A stretch of DNA of 64,000 nucleotides from positions 93,250-157,249 of the forward strand of contig JAJCZJ010000022.1 of assembly GCA_029262455.1 (NCBI GenBank), read 5' to 3'. The notes under the pieces are model-generated. The model was not told where the DNA came from, made no database searches, and saw only the letters and a list, made by a program, of their open reading frames with translations. This DNA is from Deltaproteobacteria bacterium. GTDB taxonomy: Bacteria; Desulfobacterota; Binatia; HRBIN30; CADEER01. The stretch's first letter is position 1. Every line of letters starts with the position of its first letter. Positions 43,428 through 52,793 of the stretch are shown one piece after another. The position numbers were made by a program, and so were the translations under genes.

Positions 43428-43970
43428 TTAGATGCATGTGTTGCGTTCGGTGTCCGGATCCGGTCCGCCATCGCGCAGAATCTTCTTCAGCTTCCGCTTG
43501 TAGAGATCGCGCTTCAGGGCGCTCAGGCGATCAATGAAGAGTTTTCCGTCGAGATGGTCGATCTCGTGTTGCAGGGCGACGGACAGCAGGCCGTCGGCTT
43601 CGATCTCGATCTCGTCTTGATCGGGGGTCCACGCCCGGACGAGAATTTCAGCGCTGCGTTTCACGTCGGCTGTGTACTCGAGGACGCTGAGGCAACCTTC
43701 TTCCCAGACGACGGTTCCGTGTTTCTCGACGATGACGGGGTTGATCAGCTTGACGAGATCCTTGCCGGGCTCCTCGGTGTTGACGTCGAGCACGATCATC
43801 CGCTCGGGAACTCCGACTTGCGGCGCCGCCAAACCGACTCCGGGCGCGGCGTACATGGTCTCGACCATGTCGTTGGCGAGCTGGTTGACCGCTGCGTCAA
43901 TATTTTTGACATCGACCGCCTTTTTCTTCAACGCGGGCGAAGGAAACGTCAGGATTTCGCGCAAAGCCAT
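43428..43970 (-). CDS. def: Peptide deformylase
   Basis: A 180-residue metalloenzyme that removes the formyl group from nascent proteins. All three family motifs are present: GVGLAAPQVG, EEGCLSV and QHEIDHLDGKLF (the zinc/iron-binding HExxH). The start at ATG 43970 (MALREILTFP) fits the family; the longer frame upstream reads through dispersed repeat copy C. It is the first gene of def-fmt-rsmB. Confidence 0.96.
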   Translation of the reverse strand: MALREILTFPSPALKKKAVDVKNIDAAVNQLANDMVETMYAAPGVGLAAPQVGVPERMIVLDVNTEEPGKDLVKLINPVIVEKHGTVVWEEGCLSVLEYTADVKRSAEILVRAWTPDQDEIEIEADGLLSVALQHEIDHLDGKLFIDRLSALKRDLYKRKLKKILRDGGPDPDTERNTCI

Positions 43971-43984
43971 CGGACAAGCGTAGC

Positions 43985-44115
43985 AGCCTAACGGCCCGTT
44001 GAGAAACAGCACACGCGCTGGAAACGGTCTTTTCGCGCCACAACTGCGTTGGCGAATCCTCAACAAAAACTCTGGCCTTGTCTCTCATTTCCGCCAAGGC
44101 TTTGGTGAACGGGCC
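43985..44115 (-). repeat. Dispersed intergenic repeat, copy C
   Basis: About 130 bp in the inverse orientation to copies A and B. On the plus strand it starts CCCGTTGAGAAACAGCACAC, continues with AAACGGTCTTTTCGCGCCAC and GCGAATCCTCAACAAAAACT, and ends near the complement of the CCTTGGCGGAAATGAGAGAC segment. It lies between def and priA and is shorter than copy A. Confidence 0.7.
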
Positions 44116-44232
44116 CGCTGACGGCGTCTAGAACAGCGAATTGTCGGGGTCCTCTTTCGCGGTCGATTCGCGGCCTAAGCGGGAGGCAGGGGGCCGGTTG
44201 TTGCCGTCCGGACCATTTGCCGGAGAGGTCTC

Positions 44233-46638
44233 TCAGAGTAGGCTTTGGGGATCGATATCGACGGTGACGCGGAGATCGCTGCCGCGATCTTGCGTAGCCG
44301 AAGACCGCGCCATCTGGGCGAGTTGGCGCAGGGCGGCGCCGTTTCGTCCTCGCACCAAGATGTGCCAGCGGTAGCGGCCTCGGAGGCGGGCGAGGGGTGC
44401 TGGTGCTGGTCCCAGCACCGCGACGTCATGCGGGGCGCGGGCGCGGATGTGCTCGGCGCATTGTCTTGCCGCTTCGTGCGTGCGGTTTTCGTCGTCAGCC
44501 TCGAAGCGCAGCAGGGCGATTCGACCGAATGGCGGGTAACCCAGCTCCTCGCGCTGGGCGAGCTCTTGTTCGGTGAAGGCTTGGAAGTCGTGATTGGCAG
44601 CCGCCTGCAGCACGTAGTGATCGGGTTGCAAAGTCTGGATGATGACGCGGCCGTGCTTGTCCCCACGGCCGGATCGGCCGGCGACTTGCGCCAGCTGCTG
44701 AAAGCCGCGCTCGGCGGAGCGGAAATCGGGCAGATTGAGAGTGAGATCTGCCATGATCACGCCGACTAGGGTCACGCCGGCTACGTCGTGGCCCTTGGTG
44801 ACCATTTGTGTCCCGATCAATACGTCGAGTTTGCCGGCGTTCCACTTTCCCAAAAGCGTGGCGAGGCTGCCTTTGCGCCGCGTCGTGTCGCGATCCATTC
44901 GCGCGATTCGGGCACCGGGTAGTTCCGTTGTAAGAAGCTCTTCTAGGCGCTCGGTGCCCCAACCCCAAATGTCGAGGGCGTTCTGCCCGCACTCGGCGCA
45001 GGTTTCGGGCCGGCTGATCGTGTGGTCGCAGTAGTGGCAGCGCAGCGCATTCGCACGCTGGTGCCAGGTCAGGGCGATGCTGCAGTTCGGGCAAGTCACA
45101 GCTTCTCCGCAGGCACGGCACTGCAGAGCATTGGCGAAGCCTCGGCGGTTCAAGAAGAGCAGGGTCTGGCCGCCTGCGGTCAAGTTTGCTTCGACAGCGG
45201 CTCTCAGCGCAGGGCTCAGTGGTGACTCAAGTTTCTCACCGCGAAGATCGAGGATTTCGACGGCGGGCATTGGGCGTTTCTCGACGCGCTCGGGCAGGGG
45301 CTGCAGGCTATATCGATTGGCCCGAGCGTTGTGCAGGCTCTCCATCGAGGCGGTGGCGGAGCCGAGCACGAGGCTGCACCCTTCGAGTTTTGCACGCATC
45401 ACGGCGACATCGCGGCCGTGGTAGCGGACACCGTCGGCCTGTTTGTACGCGCTGTCGTGCTCTTCGTCGACGATGATGATGCCGAGGTCTTGCATCGGCG
45501 CGAAGACTGCGGATCGCGCGCCGATGGCAATGCGTGCCTCGCCGCGCGATAGGCGTCGCCATTCGTCCCAACGTTCCCCGACACCGAGGCCGCTGTGTAG
45601 GACCGCGATTGTGTTGCCGAATCGAGCCCGCACCCTGCCGACGATCTGATGAGTTAGCGAGATCTCTGGGACCAAGATGAGTGCGGTTCGTTTTCGCTCG
45701 AGTGTCTCGGCGATGATACGGAGATATACCTCGGTTTTGCCGCTTCCGGTCACGCCGAGGAGCAGGTGAGGTGCGAAGCCGCTGTCGAGGCATGCCGTGA
45801 TCTGCTGAACTGCCGTGCTCTGATCGGGGTTCAAGTGCACAGGCTTGTCGGCTTGCGGTGGAGAGGATTGGACGTCGCGATAGATCTCGCGGCGGTGCTG
45901 CCGAACCAAACCGAGATCCCGCAGTTGGCGAATTTTCGCCGCCGCGTTGGCAAACGAACCACTCAGCTCGCGCACAGCGACCCGACCGGCCGGGTGACGC
46001 GTCAGGTACTCGTGCAGAGCGCGCAACGCCGGTCTTCGCGCTACCAGGGTTGGGTCCTTGAGGGGTTGGGCTGAGTAGGAGACCTCGTGCCGGGTCGGCG
46101 CGACCTCACGAACGAATCGCTCGGTAATGCCAACGATCTTTCGGCGCCGCAAGCGAATCAGGGCGGACTCCATCTCGGCGCCCACTTCGGCATGGATACT
46201 CGCGACGGGCGAGGGGCCGTTCCGAACCAAGAACGCCATCACTTTGCGGTCGATCTCGCGCGGTCGAGCACTCGACGGAATCGCGTCGAGTGCGGTGGCG
46301 ATCTTTTCGGTCTCGATTTTTAGTGCGCCGGGCAGGGCGTTGGCGAACGATTCGCTGACCGATGCGAGGTAGTAGTCAGCGATCCAGGTGACGAGTTGCA
46401 GGAGCGCCGGGCGGAGGATCGGCAATTCGTCGAGAACGTCGATGAGGTCGCGCAACTTTGCGCCGGTTTCGGCGCTGCTGCCGAGTTTCGTCACGATGCC
46501 CATGCAGCGGCGCGATCCCAGTGGTACCAAAACCCGGTGCCCGACTTGAAGGTCGGGCCGGTCTTCTGGAACGGTGTAGTCGAGCGGCCCCAGCTTGCCC
46601 GGCGCCGGGACCACCACCACTGTCGCGATGCGTCCGAT
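44233..46638 (-). CDS. priA: Primosomal replication protein N' (helicase PriA), apparent ATC start
   Basis: An 801-residue helicase that restarts stalled replication forks. The N-terminal DNA-binding domain (LGPLDYTVP, RVLVPLGSR) is followed by helicase motifs: Walker A LLLGVTGSGKTEVYLR, DEEHDSAYKQADGVRYHGRD, the zinc-binding cysteines (CRACGEAVTCPNC, CHYCDHTI, CAECG), and QMVTKGHDV with VAGRSGRG. The frame has no ATG, GTG or TTG at the homologous start. ATC 46638 has a perfect GGAGG 8 bases upstream and gives the conserved IGRIATVVVVPAP N-terminus. The first conventional codon, GTG 46620, would lie 26 bases from that ribosome binding site and trim the N-terminus. Confidence 0.93.
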   Translation of the reverse strand: MGRIATVVVVPAPGKLGPLDYTVPEDRPDLQVGHRVLVPLGSRRCMGIVTKLGSSAETGAKLRDLIDVLDELPILRPALLQLVTWIADYYLASVSESFANALPGALKIETEKIATALDAIPSSARPREIDRKVMAFLVRNGPSPVASIHAEVGAEMESALIRLRRRKIVGITERFVREVAPTRHEVSYSAQPLKDPTLVARRPALRALHEYLTRHPAGRVAVRELSGSFANAAAKIRQLRDLGLVRQHRREIYRDVQSSPPQADKPVHLNPDQSTAVQQITACLDSGFAPHLLLGVTGSGKTEVYLRIIAETLERKRTALILVPEISLTHQIVGRVRARFGNTIAVLHSGLGVGERWDEWRRLSRGEARIAIGARSAVFAPMQDLGIIIVDEEHDSAYKQADGVRYHGRDVAVMRAKLEGCSLVLGSATASMESLHNARANRYSLQPLPERVEKRPMPAVEILDLRGEKLESPLSPALRAAVEANLTAGGQTLLFLNRRGFANALQCRACGEAVTCPNCSIALTWHQRANALRCHYCDHTISRPETCAECGQNALDIWGWGTERLEELLTTELPGARIARMDRDTTRRKGSLATLLGKWNAGKLDVLIGTQMVTKGHDVAGVTLVGVIMADLTLNLPDFRSAERGFQQLAQVAGRSGRGDKHGRVIIQTLQPDHYVLQAAANHDFQAFTEQELAQREELGYPPFGRIALLRFEADDENRTHEAARQCAEHIRARAPHDVAVLGPAPAPLARLRGRYRWHILVRGRNGAALRQLAQMARSSATQDRGSDLRVTVDIDPQSLL

Positions 46639-46725
46639 CGGCTTGTCCTCCGTGCTTGTGGCCTCGTGTTTGTTTGCTACAGACGTAGCTTCGTTTTGTC
46701 TTTGCTAAAGAGCGCTCGGCGCGGC

Positions 46726-49700
46726 TCAGCTTTTGACGACGCGTTGGTATATCTTCGGAAGCTCGCGTGGCAAGGAGGTGATGTCGTCGATCACCATGTA
46801 GCGATTCTCATCGCACATCTCGCGTAGATAGTCATGTCCGGCCTTGTCGACGGTGATGCAGAATGGCGTCACCCCTGCTGCTTCCGCCTCGCGCAGTGCG
46901 ACCGCGGTGTCGCGGATGCCGTATAGGTTGGAGCGCCGGTCCTGTCCGTAGTCAAAGTCCTGTGGGAAGCCATCGCTGAGTAAGATCAGGTGTTTTGACC
47001 GGGCGCTCACGGAAGCCATACGGTCGATCGAGTGGCGCAAGGCGGTGCCCATTCGGGTCGACCGCCGCGGCTCGATTGCTCCGAGCCGCGCTTTCACTGA
47101 CGGGGTTAGCGATTCCGCGAACGACTTGACGCGATACATCTCAACTTGCTCGCGGCCGTGACCGGAAAATCCGTAGATCGCGAACGCGTCGCCGATTTCC
47201 TCCAAAGCTTGCGACATGATCGCCAAGGTCTCTTTGGTGACGTCGATGATACGCCGCGGCTTACGGTCTTTCTTCGCGTCTCCGTCACCTGCCAGCGGCT
47301 CGTCGGTGGAAGCGCTCATGTCGACCAGAAAGAGTGTGGCGACGTCGCGCTCTTCACGCTTCTTGGCGATGTAGAGGCGATTGGACGGGGCGATGCCTGC
47401 ACGAGCGTCGATGCGGGCGGCGACTGCGGCATTTAGGTCGAAGTCTTCGCCGTCTTCGAGGCCTCGCACGGTGCGATACATTTCAGGGCGGATCCTCTGA
47501 AACTGGCGCCGCACTTCGGGCAACAAGTCGGCGTGATCGCTCAGAGCGGTGTGAAAGAACTCGCCGGAGTCGCCGTCGATTCCGATCTCGTACAGCCGGC
47601 ACCAGCGGCTGCGATAATCTTGAATCTGGTAATCCCACTCGTCGTACCAGTAGCTGGCACCTTCGGCGCGACGGTCCAGCCATCTGCGCGGTGGCCGACG
47701 CTTCTTGTCCTCGGGATCACCCAACAGTTGACGCAACTCCTCGAGTTGGTCGCTGGGCATCTTGCCCATGAGATCGGTGATGTAGAGTCCGAGCCCTTCG
47801 ACGTCGTCGGCGCTACCCTGACGGATGCTCATGTTCGCGCCCGACTCGAGTAGGCGTTGGAGTTCTTCGGGTGAGATCGGAACACCCCCGGACTCTCCGG
47901 ACTCCTCCTCGGAGAGTTCTAACTTGAAGTCGTATTCACCGGGTTCTTCGGGTTCCGGCTGTTCGACCTGCTCTGACTCTTCACCGACGACCGGGGGCGC
48001 GCTCTCTTCTTCGTCGTATAGATCGTAGTAGATCATCTCGCCGGCGGCTGTTTCGTAGAACGAACCGTCTGCATCGGCGATCTCTTTGCCAAGTCCGGTG
48101 GCGGCTTGTTCTAGAGCGAGAGCAATCGCCTCGGCCGCAGTGATCGAATCCCAGGTCGTCGCGTCGGGGCTTTTCAGCGGCGCCAAGAGCGCCAGGATGG
48201 TTGCGCCAACCTGAGCGTCGAGCCACCGCGGCCAGGGCTCGGTCTTGCCGTCGATCAGGGAGAGTAGCATGACGCTGTCGAGTCGGCGTGTACGGGCCGG
48301 GGCAGGTGAGTCAGCCCAGGCGCAGAGCAGCGTCTCGGCCGCCCAATCCGCTTCGGCTGCGATGCCTCGGTACACGCGCCGCATCGAGCTGTGGATGCGG
48401 TTTGCCTCGGCCAGGGTGAACAGATCCTCCGTTAGTGGTGGGCGCCGGTCATCGCTCAGATAGCGGAAGAGTGCTCGTCCGGGCGGATCGGATGGATCTT
48501 CGGGAAGGTTCTCGTCGGGTTCGTATGTACCGTGGTCGCGGCGGCCTGCCAGTTGGGCAGCGAGCAGTCGATAGAGTCGGAGGTTTTCCTCGTGCGAAGG
48601 CAGGAGATCGATTCGCGAGGGGAGCGTGACCTCTCTTTCATGCGGGAACTCCTCGATATCGGGCCGTAGTGAGAGCCGGTCCATGGGGCGGATGCCGGCT
48701 GGGATACCGCTCATCATATGGATGTACTTGCGCAGCAGGCCTTGGTTTTGCTCAAGGGTAGCCGCTGTCGAGCCGCTGCGGAGGACGTTCAGACTGGTGC
48801 GCGACTCGAGAGCGAAATACGGGATAGCCGCAGCGGGCGTGGCTTTCGCCACCTCGAGGCCGCGATCGAACCACTCGACTACGCGCTCTGGCTCCGCTTC
48901 CTCGCAGACTCGGGGTAGGGAACGAAGCGCTCCGATGACCGATTCGGGGCAGAGCTTCGCGTTTCGTTCGACCTGGGCCAAACCGAGGGCCAAAGCATCG
49001 CTCGGCACTTGCCTCAGTAGTGGCCCAGCGATTGGAACGAAGTCGCGGACGGCGGTGCCGAGTTTGTTTCCTCCACCGGCGAGGAGTTGTAGCAATGTGG
49101 CTCGCGTCGCGGCGGCCAAACCGGTGACGGACTTCGGTAAGTTTCGGTAGACGTCGTAAGCAGCCTCTGGGTCGATTGGCGCGAGAGCGATGACGATGCG
49201 AAGTAGGTTCGCCTGGTCGTACGGCGGCCAGCCGGCGATCGTCGAGGAGAGATTGGTGAAGAACTCCTTCTCCCTCACTTTGGGGAAGAGCGAGCTGCCG
49301 GCGCCGGCCCAAAGCTGAAAGGCGGTTGGGGAGAGGGCGGGGATTGCGTTGGCCGAGGCGTTGAAAAAAGCTTGGGCTAGAAACTCCCCCTGCCAGCCGT
49401 GTTGCTCGTGCAGACTGGCGCCGGCAGAAGCCCACCGTTCGAGAGTGGTGTTGGGTGTTTGCGCCTCCAGCAGCCGCGCCGTGTTTTGCAGGAACAGTCC
49501 GCAAAGCTTGTTCGATACCTCGGCGAGTTGCATGGCGGTGTCACACCACGCGATTAAGCTGGCAAGGGATCCTTCTCCCATCTTCTCGATAGAGACGGAG
49601 AAAAACGCATTCGCCCCGTCTCGCGAAACAGGGTCGCTGCCGATGATGCGCTCGCCCTGTTCGACCCACGTCGAGAAGCCTTCGGCGCCGAGTCGCTTCC

Positions 49701-49878
49701 AGCTCGTTGCGGCATTGCGGTAGTAATGCTGCGCGAGGATGGCTGAGGACGAAGCGAGGCGATCGCCGGTTGCGAGGAGAAGTTCGTGAGCTTCGTCGCC
49801 GAGCGCCTTCGCCTCGCGGTGGGCCCGGGCACCGTCCTCGTCGTTGAGCAGATGCGGGCCGAGCCAAAGGTTGCGCAC
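46726..49878 (-). CDS. VWA-domain protein of the NorD/CbbO type
   Basis: A 1050-residue, mostly helical protein with a C-terminal von Willebrand A domain. The MIDAS motif DMSASTDEP is near residue 865, with later LLSDGFPQDFD and the preceding YIAKKREERDVATLF typical of the CbbO/NorD group. An acidic linker (EEESAPPVVGEESEQVEQPE) precedes it. Such proteins work with a MoxR-type ATPase to remodel or insert metals into a target enzyme (Rubisco activase CbbQO; nitric oxide reductase NorQD). The ATPase gene lies 24 bases upstream here. GTG 49878 has GGAG 8 bases upstream. No target enzyme is encoded nearby. The N-terminal 450 residues are TPR-like helical repeats and longer than in CbbO. Confidence 0.82.
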   Translation of the reverse strand: MRNLWLGPHLLNDEDGARAHREAKALGDEAHELLLATGDRLASSSAILAQHYYRNAATSWKRLGAEGFSTWVEQGERIIGSDPVSRDGANAFFSVSIEKMGEGSLASLIAWCDTAMQLAEVSNKLCGLFLQNTARLLEAQTPNTTLERWASAGASLHEQHGWQGEFLAQAFFNASANAIPALSPTAFQLWAGAGSSLFPKVREKEFFTNLSSTIAGWPPYDQANLLRIVIALAPIDPEAAYDVYRNLPKSVTGLAAATRATLLQLLAGGGNKLGTAVRDFVPIAGPLLRQVPSDALALGLAQVERNAKLCPESVIGALRSLPRVCEEAEPERVVEWFDRGLEVAKATPAAAIPYFALESRTSLNVLRSGSTAATLEQNQGLLRKYIHMMSGIPAGIRPMDRLSLRPDIEEFPHEREVTLPSRIDLLPSHEENLRLYRLLAAQLAGRRDHGTYEPDENLPEDPSDPPGRALFRYLSDDRRPPLTEDLFTLAEANRIHSSMRRVYRGIAAEADWAAETLLCAWADSPAPARTRRLDSVMLLSLIDGKTEPWPRWLDAQVGATILALLAPLKSPDATTWDSITAAEAIALALEQAATGLGKEIADADGSFYETAAGEMIYYDLYDEEESAPPVVGEESEQVEQPEPEEPGEYDFKLELSEEESGESGGVPISPEELQRLLESGANMSIRQGSADDVEGLGLYITDLMGKMPSDQLEELRQLLGDPEDKKRRPPRRWLDRRAEGASYWYDEWDYQIQDYRSRWCRLYEIGIDGDSGEFFHTALSDHADLLPEVRRQFQRIRPEMYRTVRGLEDGEDFDLNAAVAARIDARAGIAPSNRLYIAKKREERDVATLFLVDMSASTDEPLAGDGDAKKDRKPRRIIDVTKETLAIMSQALEEIGDAFAIYGFSGHGREQVEMYRVKSFAESLTPSVKARLGAIEPRRSTRMGTALRHSIDRMASVSARSKHLILLSDGFPQDFDYGQDRRSNLYGIRDTAVALREAEAAGVTPFCITVDKAGHDYLREMCDENRYMVIDDITSLPRELPKIYQRVVKS

Positions 49879-49902
49879 CGTTTTGCTCCGTCGTTTGGGC
49901 GC

Positions 49903-50712
49903 CTATGCGCCGAAAATCGTGCTGACTACTTCGTCGATTGCCTGTTGGCTTTCCTCGTCGTCGGTCAGCGATTTGCTGACGGCGACTTGACAGGCCCGTC
50001 GCGCTGGGATGTCTCGGGCGATGAGTTGTCCTGCATAGATCAATAGTCGCGTGCTGACGCCCTCTTCGAGTCCGCTCGCTTTCAGGTGCCGTACTTTCTC
50101 TCCGAGTTTGGCGAGGTCCATCGCTGTCTCGACGTCGATGCCGCTTTCGTGGGCGACGATCTGTGCTTCTTTGTCGCGCGGCGGGTAGCCGAAGTCGATG
50201 GTTACGAATCGCTGTCGGGTCGAATGTTTGAGATCCTTGAGCACGCTTTGGTAACCGGGATTGTAGGAGATCACGAGTAGGAATTCGGGGTGTGCCTCGA
50301 TGATCTCGCCACGCTTGTCGATCGGCAGCATGCGCCGGTGATCCGTTAGGGGGTGGATCAGAACCGTCGTGTCTTTACGTGCTTCAACGACTTCGTCGAG
50401 ATAACAGAACGAGCCGAGACGGACTGCCTGGGTTAGCGGTCCGTCGACCCAGATCGTCTCGTCCCCTTTAATGAGATAACGTCCAACCAGATCACTGCCT
50501 GTAAGATCCTCGTGGCAAGCCACGGTAATCAAGTTGCTATCGCCGGTTGGGTAGCCCTTAGTGGCTCCGACGCGGCTGGCCATCCACTCGATGAAGCGAG
50601 TCTTCCCGCAACCCGTTGGACCTTTGAGTAGCACCGGGAGCCGGCAGGCATGCGCGGCTTCAAATATCTCGGCTTCGTCGCCGATCGGTAGGTAGTATGG
50701 AGTGTCGGTCAC
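49903..50712 (-). CDS. MoxR-type AAA+ ATPase, CbbQ/NirQ/NorQ family
   Basis: A 269-residue ATPase. The Walker A motif is [17 protein letters not shown] (about residues 33-50) and Walker B is [11 protein letters not shown]; sensor 1 is [11 protein letters not shown]. The family-typical [34 protein letters not shown] and [13 protein letters not shown] are all visible. The start was set to GTG 50712 ([17 protein letters not shown]), the CbbQ-like N-terminus; upstream residues in this frame are low-complexity read-through of the preceding gene. It probably forms a hexameric chaperone with the VWA protein that follows. The substrate protein is unknown. Confidence 0.88.
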   Translation of the reverse strand: MTDTPYYLPIGDEAEIFEAAHACRLPVLLKGPTGCGKTRFIEWMASRVGATKGYPTGDSNLITVACHEDLTGSDLVGRYLIKGDETIWVDGPLTQAVRLGSFCYLDEVVEARKDTTVLIHPLTDHRRMLPIDKRGEIIEAHPEFLLVISYNPGYQSVLKDLKHSTRQRFVTIDFGYPPRDKEAQIVAHESGIDVETAMDLAKLGEKVRHLKASGLEEGVSTRLLIYAGQLIARDIPARRACQVAVSKSLTDDEESQQAIDEVVSTIFGA

Positions 50713-50789
50713 AGTGGGTTTGTCCCAGGCTCGAACAGCGGAGGCTATCGGTAACGATGAGGTGCGTCGAGATGGGGGTGTGGGTGTGG

Positions 50790-51929
50790 TTATTGCTGGA
50801 GGGTCAGCATCGTTTCTTTGGAAGTTGCGTCGACGATCTGAACTGTCAGTGGATCCTTGACGTTGAAGCGACTCTTGCTTTGTTCGATTCCCGACTTGAG
50901 TCGCGAAACGAACTTTTCGCGGACCATCGGAGGCATCCCGCTCATTGGGAATTCGCGGAGGACGACGGATGCCGCGGTGTCTGACGCCCATTCGATGACG
51001 TCGATCCGCGGTCCAACGATCGGGTGCGAGCGGAAGACGGCTTCGACGGAATCGCGCAGCGAAGACTCGCCGGAAGGAGGCGCCGGGCTGCCCCCGCTGA
51101 CATTTGCCAAGAGAGCCGCGACACGCGCGCGCGAGGCATCATCCGGGGCGATCTCTTTGGATCGGTGCATTGCGGCGAGGGCGAGTTCGGTCTGGTCGGC
51201 GGCGCGATAGGCCACGGCTAGATTGAACTGGGCTTGGAAGAATGTTGGATCTTCCTGGAGCACTCCTCGGTAGATGCGGATGGCGTCTTCCGATCGTCCG
51301 GCCGAGAGCAGCATCGTCCCCATATCGGTTCTCACACTCTTGTCGCCCGGCTCTATTTCCAAGTACCGCTGATAGTACTCGAGGGCCTTGCCTTGATCGT
51401 TGCGATCATAAGCAACGTTCCCGAGGCCACGCAGCGCTGTGAGATTTTTCTCGTCGAGGCCGAGCACTCGCTTGTAGGAGGCTTCGGACTTGTCCCTGTA
51501 AGAGGGTTCTACTTGCCCGGCGCGATACTGGACGAAGGCGAGCTGGTTCCAAGCTTCGATGTTGTCGGGCTTTTCGTCGGCGATGGCTTCGAGTCGAGTG
51601 ATGACCCGCTTGACTTCCTCTGGGATTGTCGTCGGAGGATGACCGGCTGGCGGCTGCGGCGCCGCGGCAGCTTGCGGCGGTGGATTGGCGATGGGAGCGT
51701 TTGGCGGGGGTTGCTGCGAATAGCCGATTGCGATGGTCACGCCGCCGATGGCTAGGATGCCGCCGACGACGACCAGCGGGGCGAATCGACTCGATAGGTT
51801 GCTCGCGGACCCAACCCGAGATTGCTTGGCTCCAGGCAGCGGTTCGCCGCATTCGACGCAGAACGAAGCCTCTTCGAGCGCCCGAGCGCCGCACTGAGCG
51901 CAAAATTGTGGATTTTTCTTGCCGGCCAT
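50790..51929 (-). CDS. Zinc-ribbon, single-span, TPR-containing protein
   Basis: A 379-residue protein. An N-terminal double zinc ribbon ([20 protein letters not shown], residues 9-28) is followed by a membrane helix ([21 protein letters not shown], about 50-70) and a Pro/Ala-rich linker. At least three TPR units come next ([60 protein letters not shown]), then a C-terminal domain of about 90 residues with no name. It is the first gene of the unit with the MoxR ATPase (77-base gap) and VWA protein, so it may anchor or feed substrate to that pair at the membrane; that is inference. Confidence 0.72.
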   Translation of the reverse strand: MAGKKNPQFCAQCGARALEEASFCVECGEPLPGAKQSRVGSASNLSSRFAPLVVVGGILAIGGVTIAIGYSQQPPPNAPIANPPPQAAAAPQPPAGHPPTTIPEEVKRVITRLEAIADEKPDNIEAWNQLAFVQYRAGQVEPSYRDKSEASYKRVLGLDEKNLTALRGLGNVAYDRNDQGKALEYYQRYLEIEPGDKSVRTDMGTMLLSAGRSEDAIRIYRGVLQEDPTFFQAQFNLAVAYRAADQTELALAAMHRSKEIAPDDASRARVAALLANVSGGSPAPPSGESSLRDSVEAVFRSHPIVGPRIDVIEWASDTAASVVLREFPMSGMPPMVREKFVSRLKSGIEQSKSRFNVKDPLTVQIVDATSKETMLTLQQ

Positions 51930-52137
51930 TGTTACCTCACGATCGAGCGGTTTACGCTAACAGACGGGAAAGGCCGCGACGAGCAGGCGGTGAATTCTTG
52001 CGGGCCGGAGGCGTCCAACAGCCCATTCCACGTGTGGGCCGGTCTGCAAACGCCCCGAACTTCCGCCCGCCTGGCGTTTCGGGTAGACTGAGGGGCGATC
52101 AAGGCTCTGACGAGCAGTTGTGATTGGAGAGGTGTAA

Positions 52138-52728
52138 ATGTTGCGGAAGAGTTTTGGTTGGGTTGTTTTGTCGGTGCTCGTACTACCCTTCGTATTTTCG
52201 TCTTGTACCTGTCAGAAGGACGTCCCCGAGCCGCCCAAACGCCGAGCCAAGCTGGATAGGCGCGGTGACGCTTGGAGTGTGCCGACGCGGCGCGTTCGTG
52301 ACCTTCCAGAGAGGAAAGACCTAGCGCGGCGGTCTCCGATCGAGCGTGAGCGGCCGACGCCCCTACCGACCCGCGAGCGCCAAGTGCAGCAGGAACCTGC
52401 AGAGATTCCCGAGGATTTCCCGGACGATGTGCCAGTCTTTGAAGGTGCGGAGGTGTATGGAGTCCAAAACCTTGCGCAGAACGCGAAGAACGTGCTGTTC
52501 CGGACCGATGGCGAGATTCCCGAAGTATTTAGCTTTTATAAGGACTCGATGGGTAGCGAAGGATGGAACGTCGAGCAGGAGTACCAGCAGGACGCGCAGT
52601 CGTTCCTGTCCTTCGAAAAGGACGGGATGATCACGAATATGACTGTCGCACGCGATTCGGCTACCGGAAAACGTGTGATTGCCGTGATGTACTACAAGCA
52701 GCAGCCACTGTCGTTTGACGAGTTCTGA
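52138..52728 (+). CDS. Lipoprotein of unknown function
   Basis: A 196-residue lipoprotein. The signal ends in a lipobox VFSSC (Cys23), followed by a Pro/Arg-rich disordered linker and, from about residue 90, a compact domain (IPEDFPDDVPVFEGAEVYGV; SFYKDSMGSEGWNVEQEYQQ) of the kind found in several uncharacterised lipoproteins that sense or bind small ligands. ATG 52138 has GGAGAGG 7 bases upstream. It is divergent from the zinc-ribbon gene. No specific function is assigned. Confidence 0.75.
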   Translation: MLRKSFGWVVLSVLVLPFVFSSCTCQKDVPEPPKRRAKLDRRGDAWSVPTRRVRDLPERKDLARRSPIERERPTPLPTRERQVQQEPAEIPEDFPDDVPVFEGAEVYGVQNLAQNAKNVLFRTDGEIPEVFSFYKDSMGSEGWNVEQEYQQDAQSFLSFEKDGMITNMTVARDSATGKRVIAVMYYKQQPLSFDEF

Positions 52729-52793
52729 TTTGCCGGCAGTGATCTAGCAGGCGCTCGATCGGCCAGCGGCGATTAACGGTCGACAGCGAGTCG

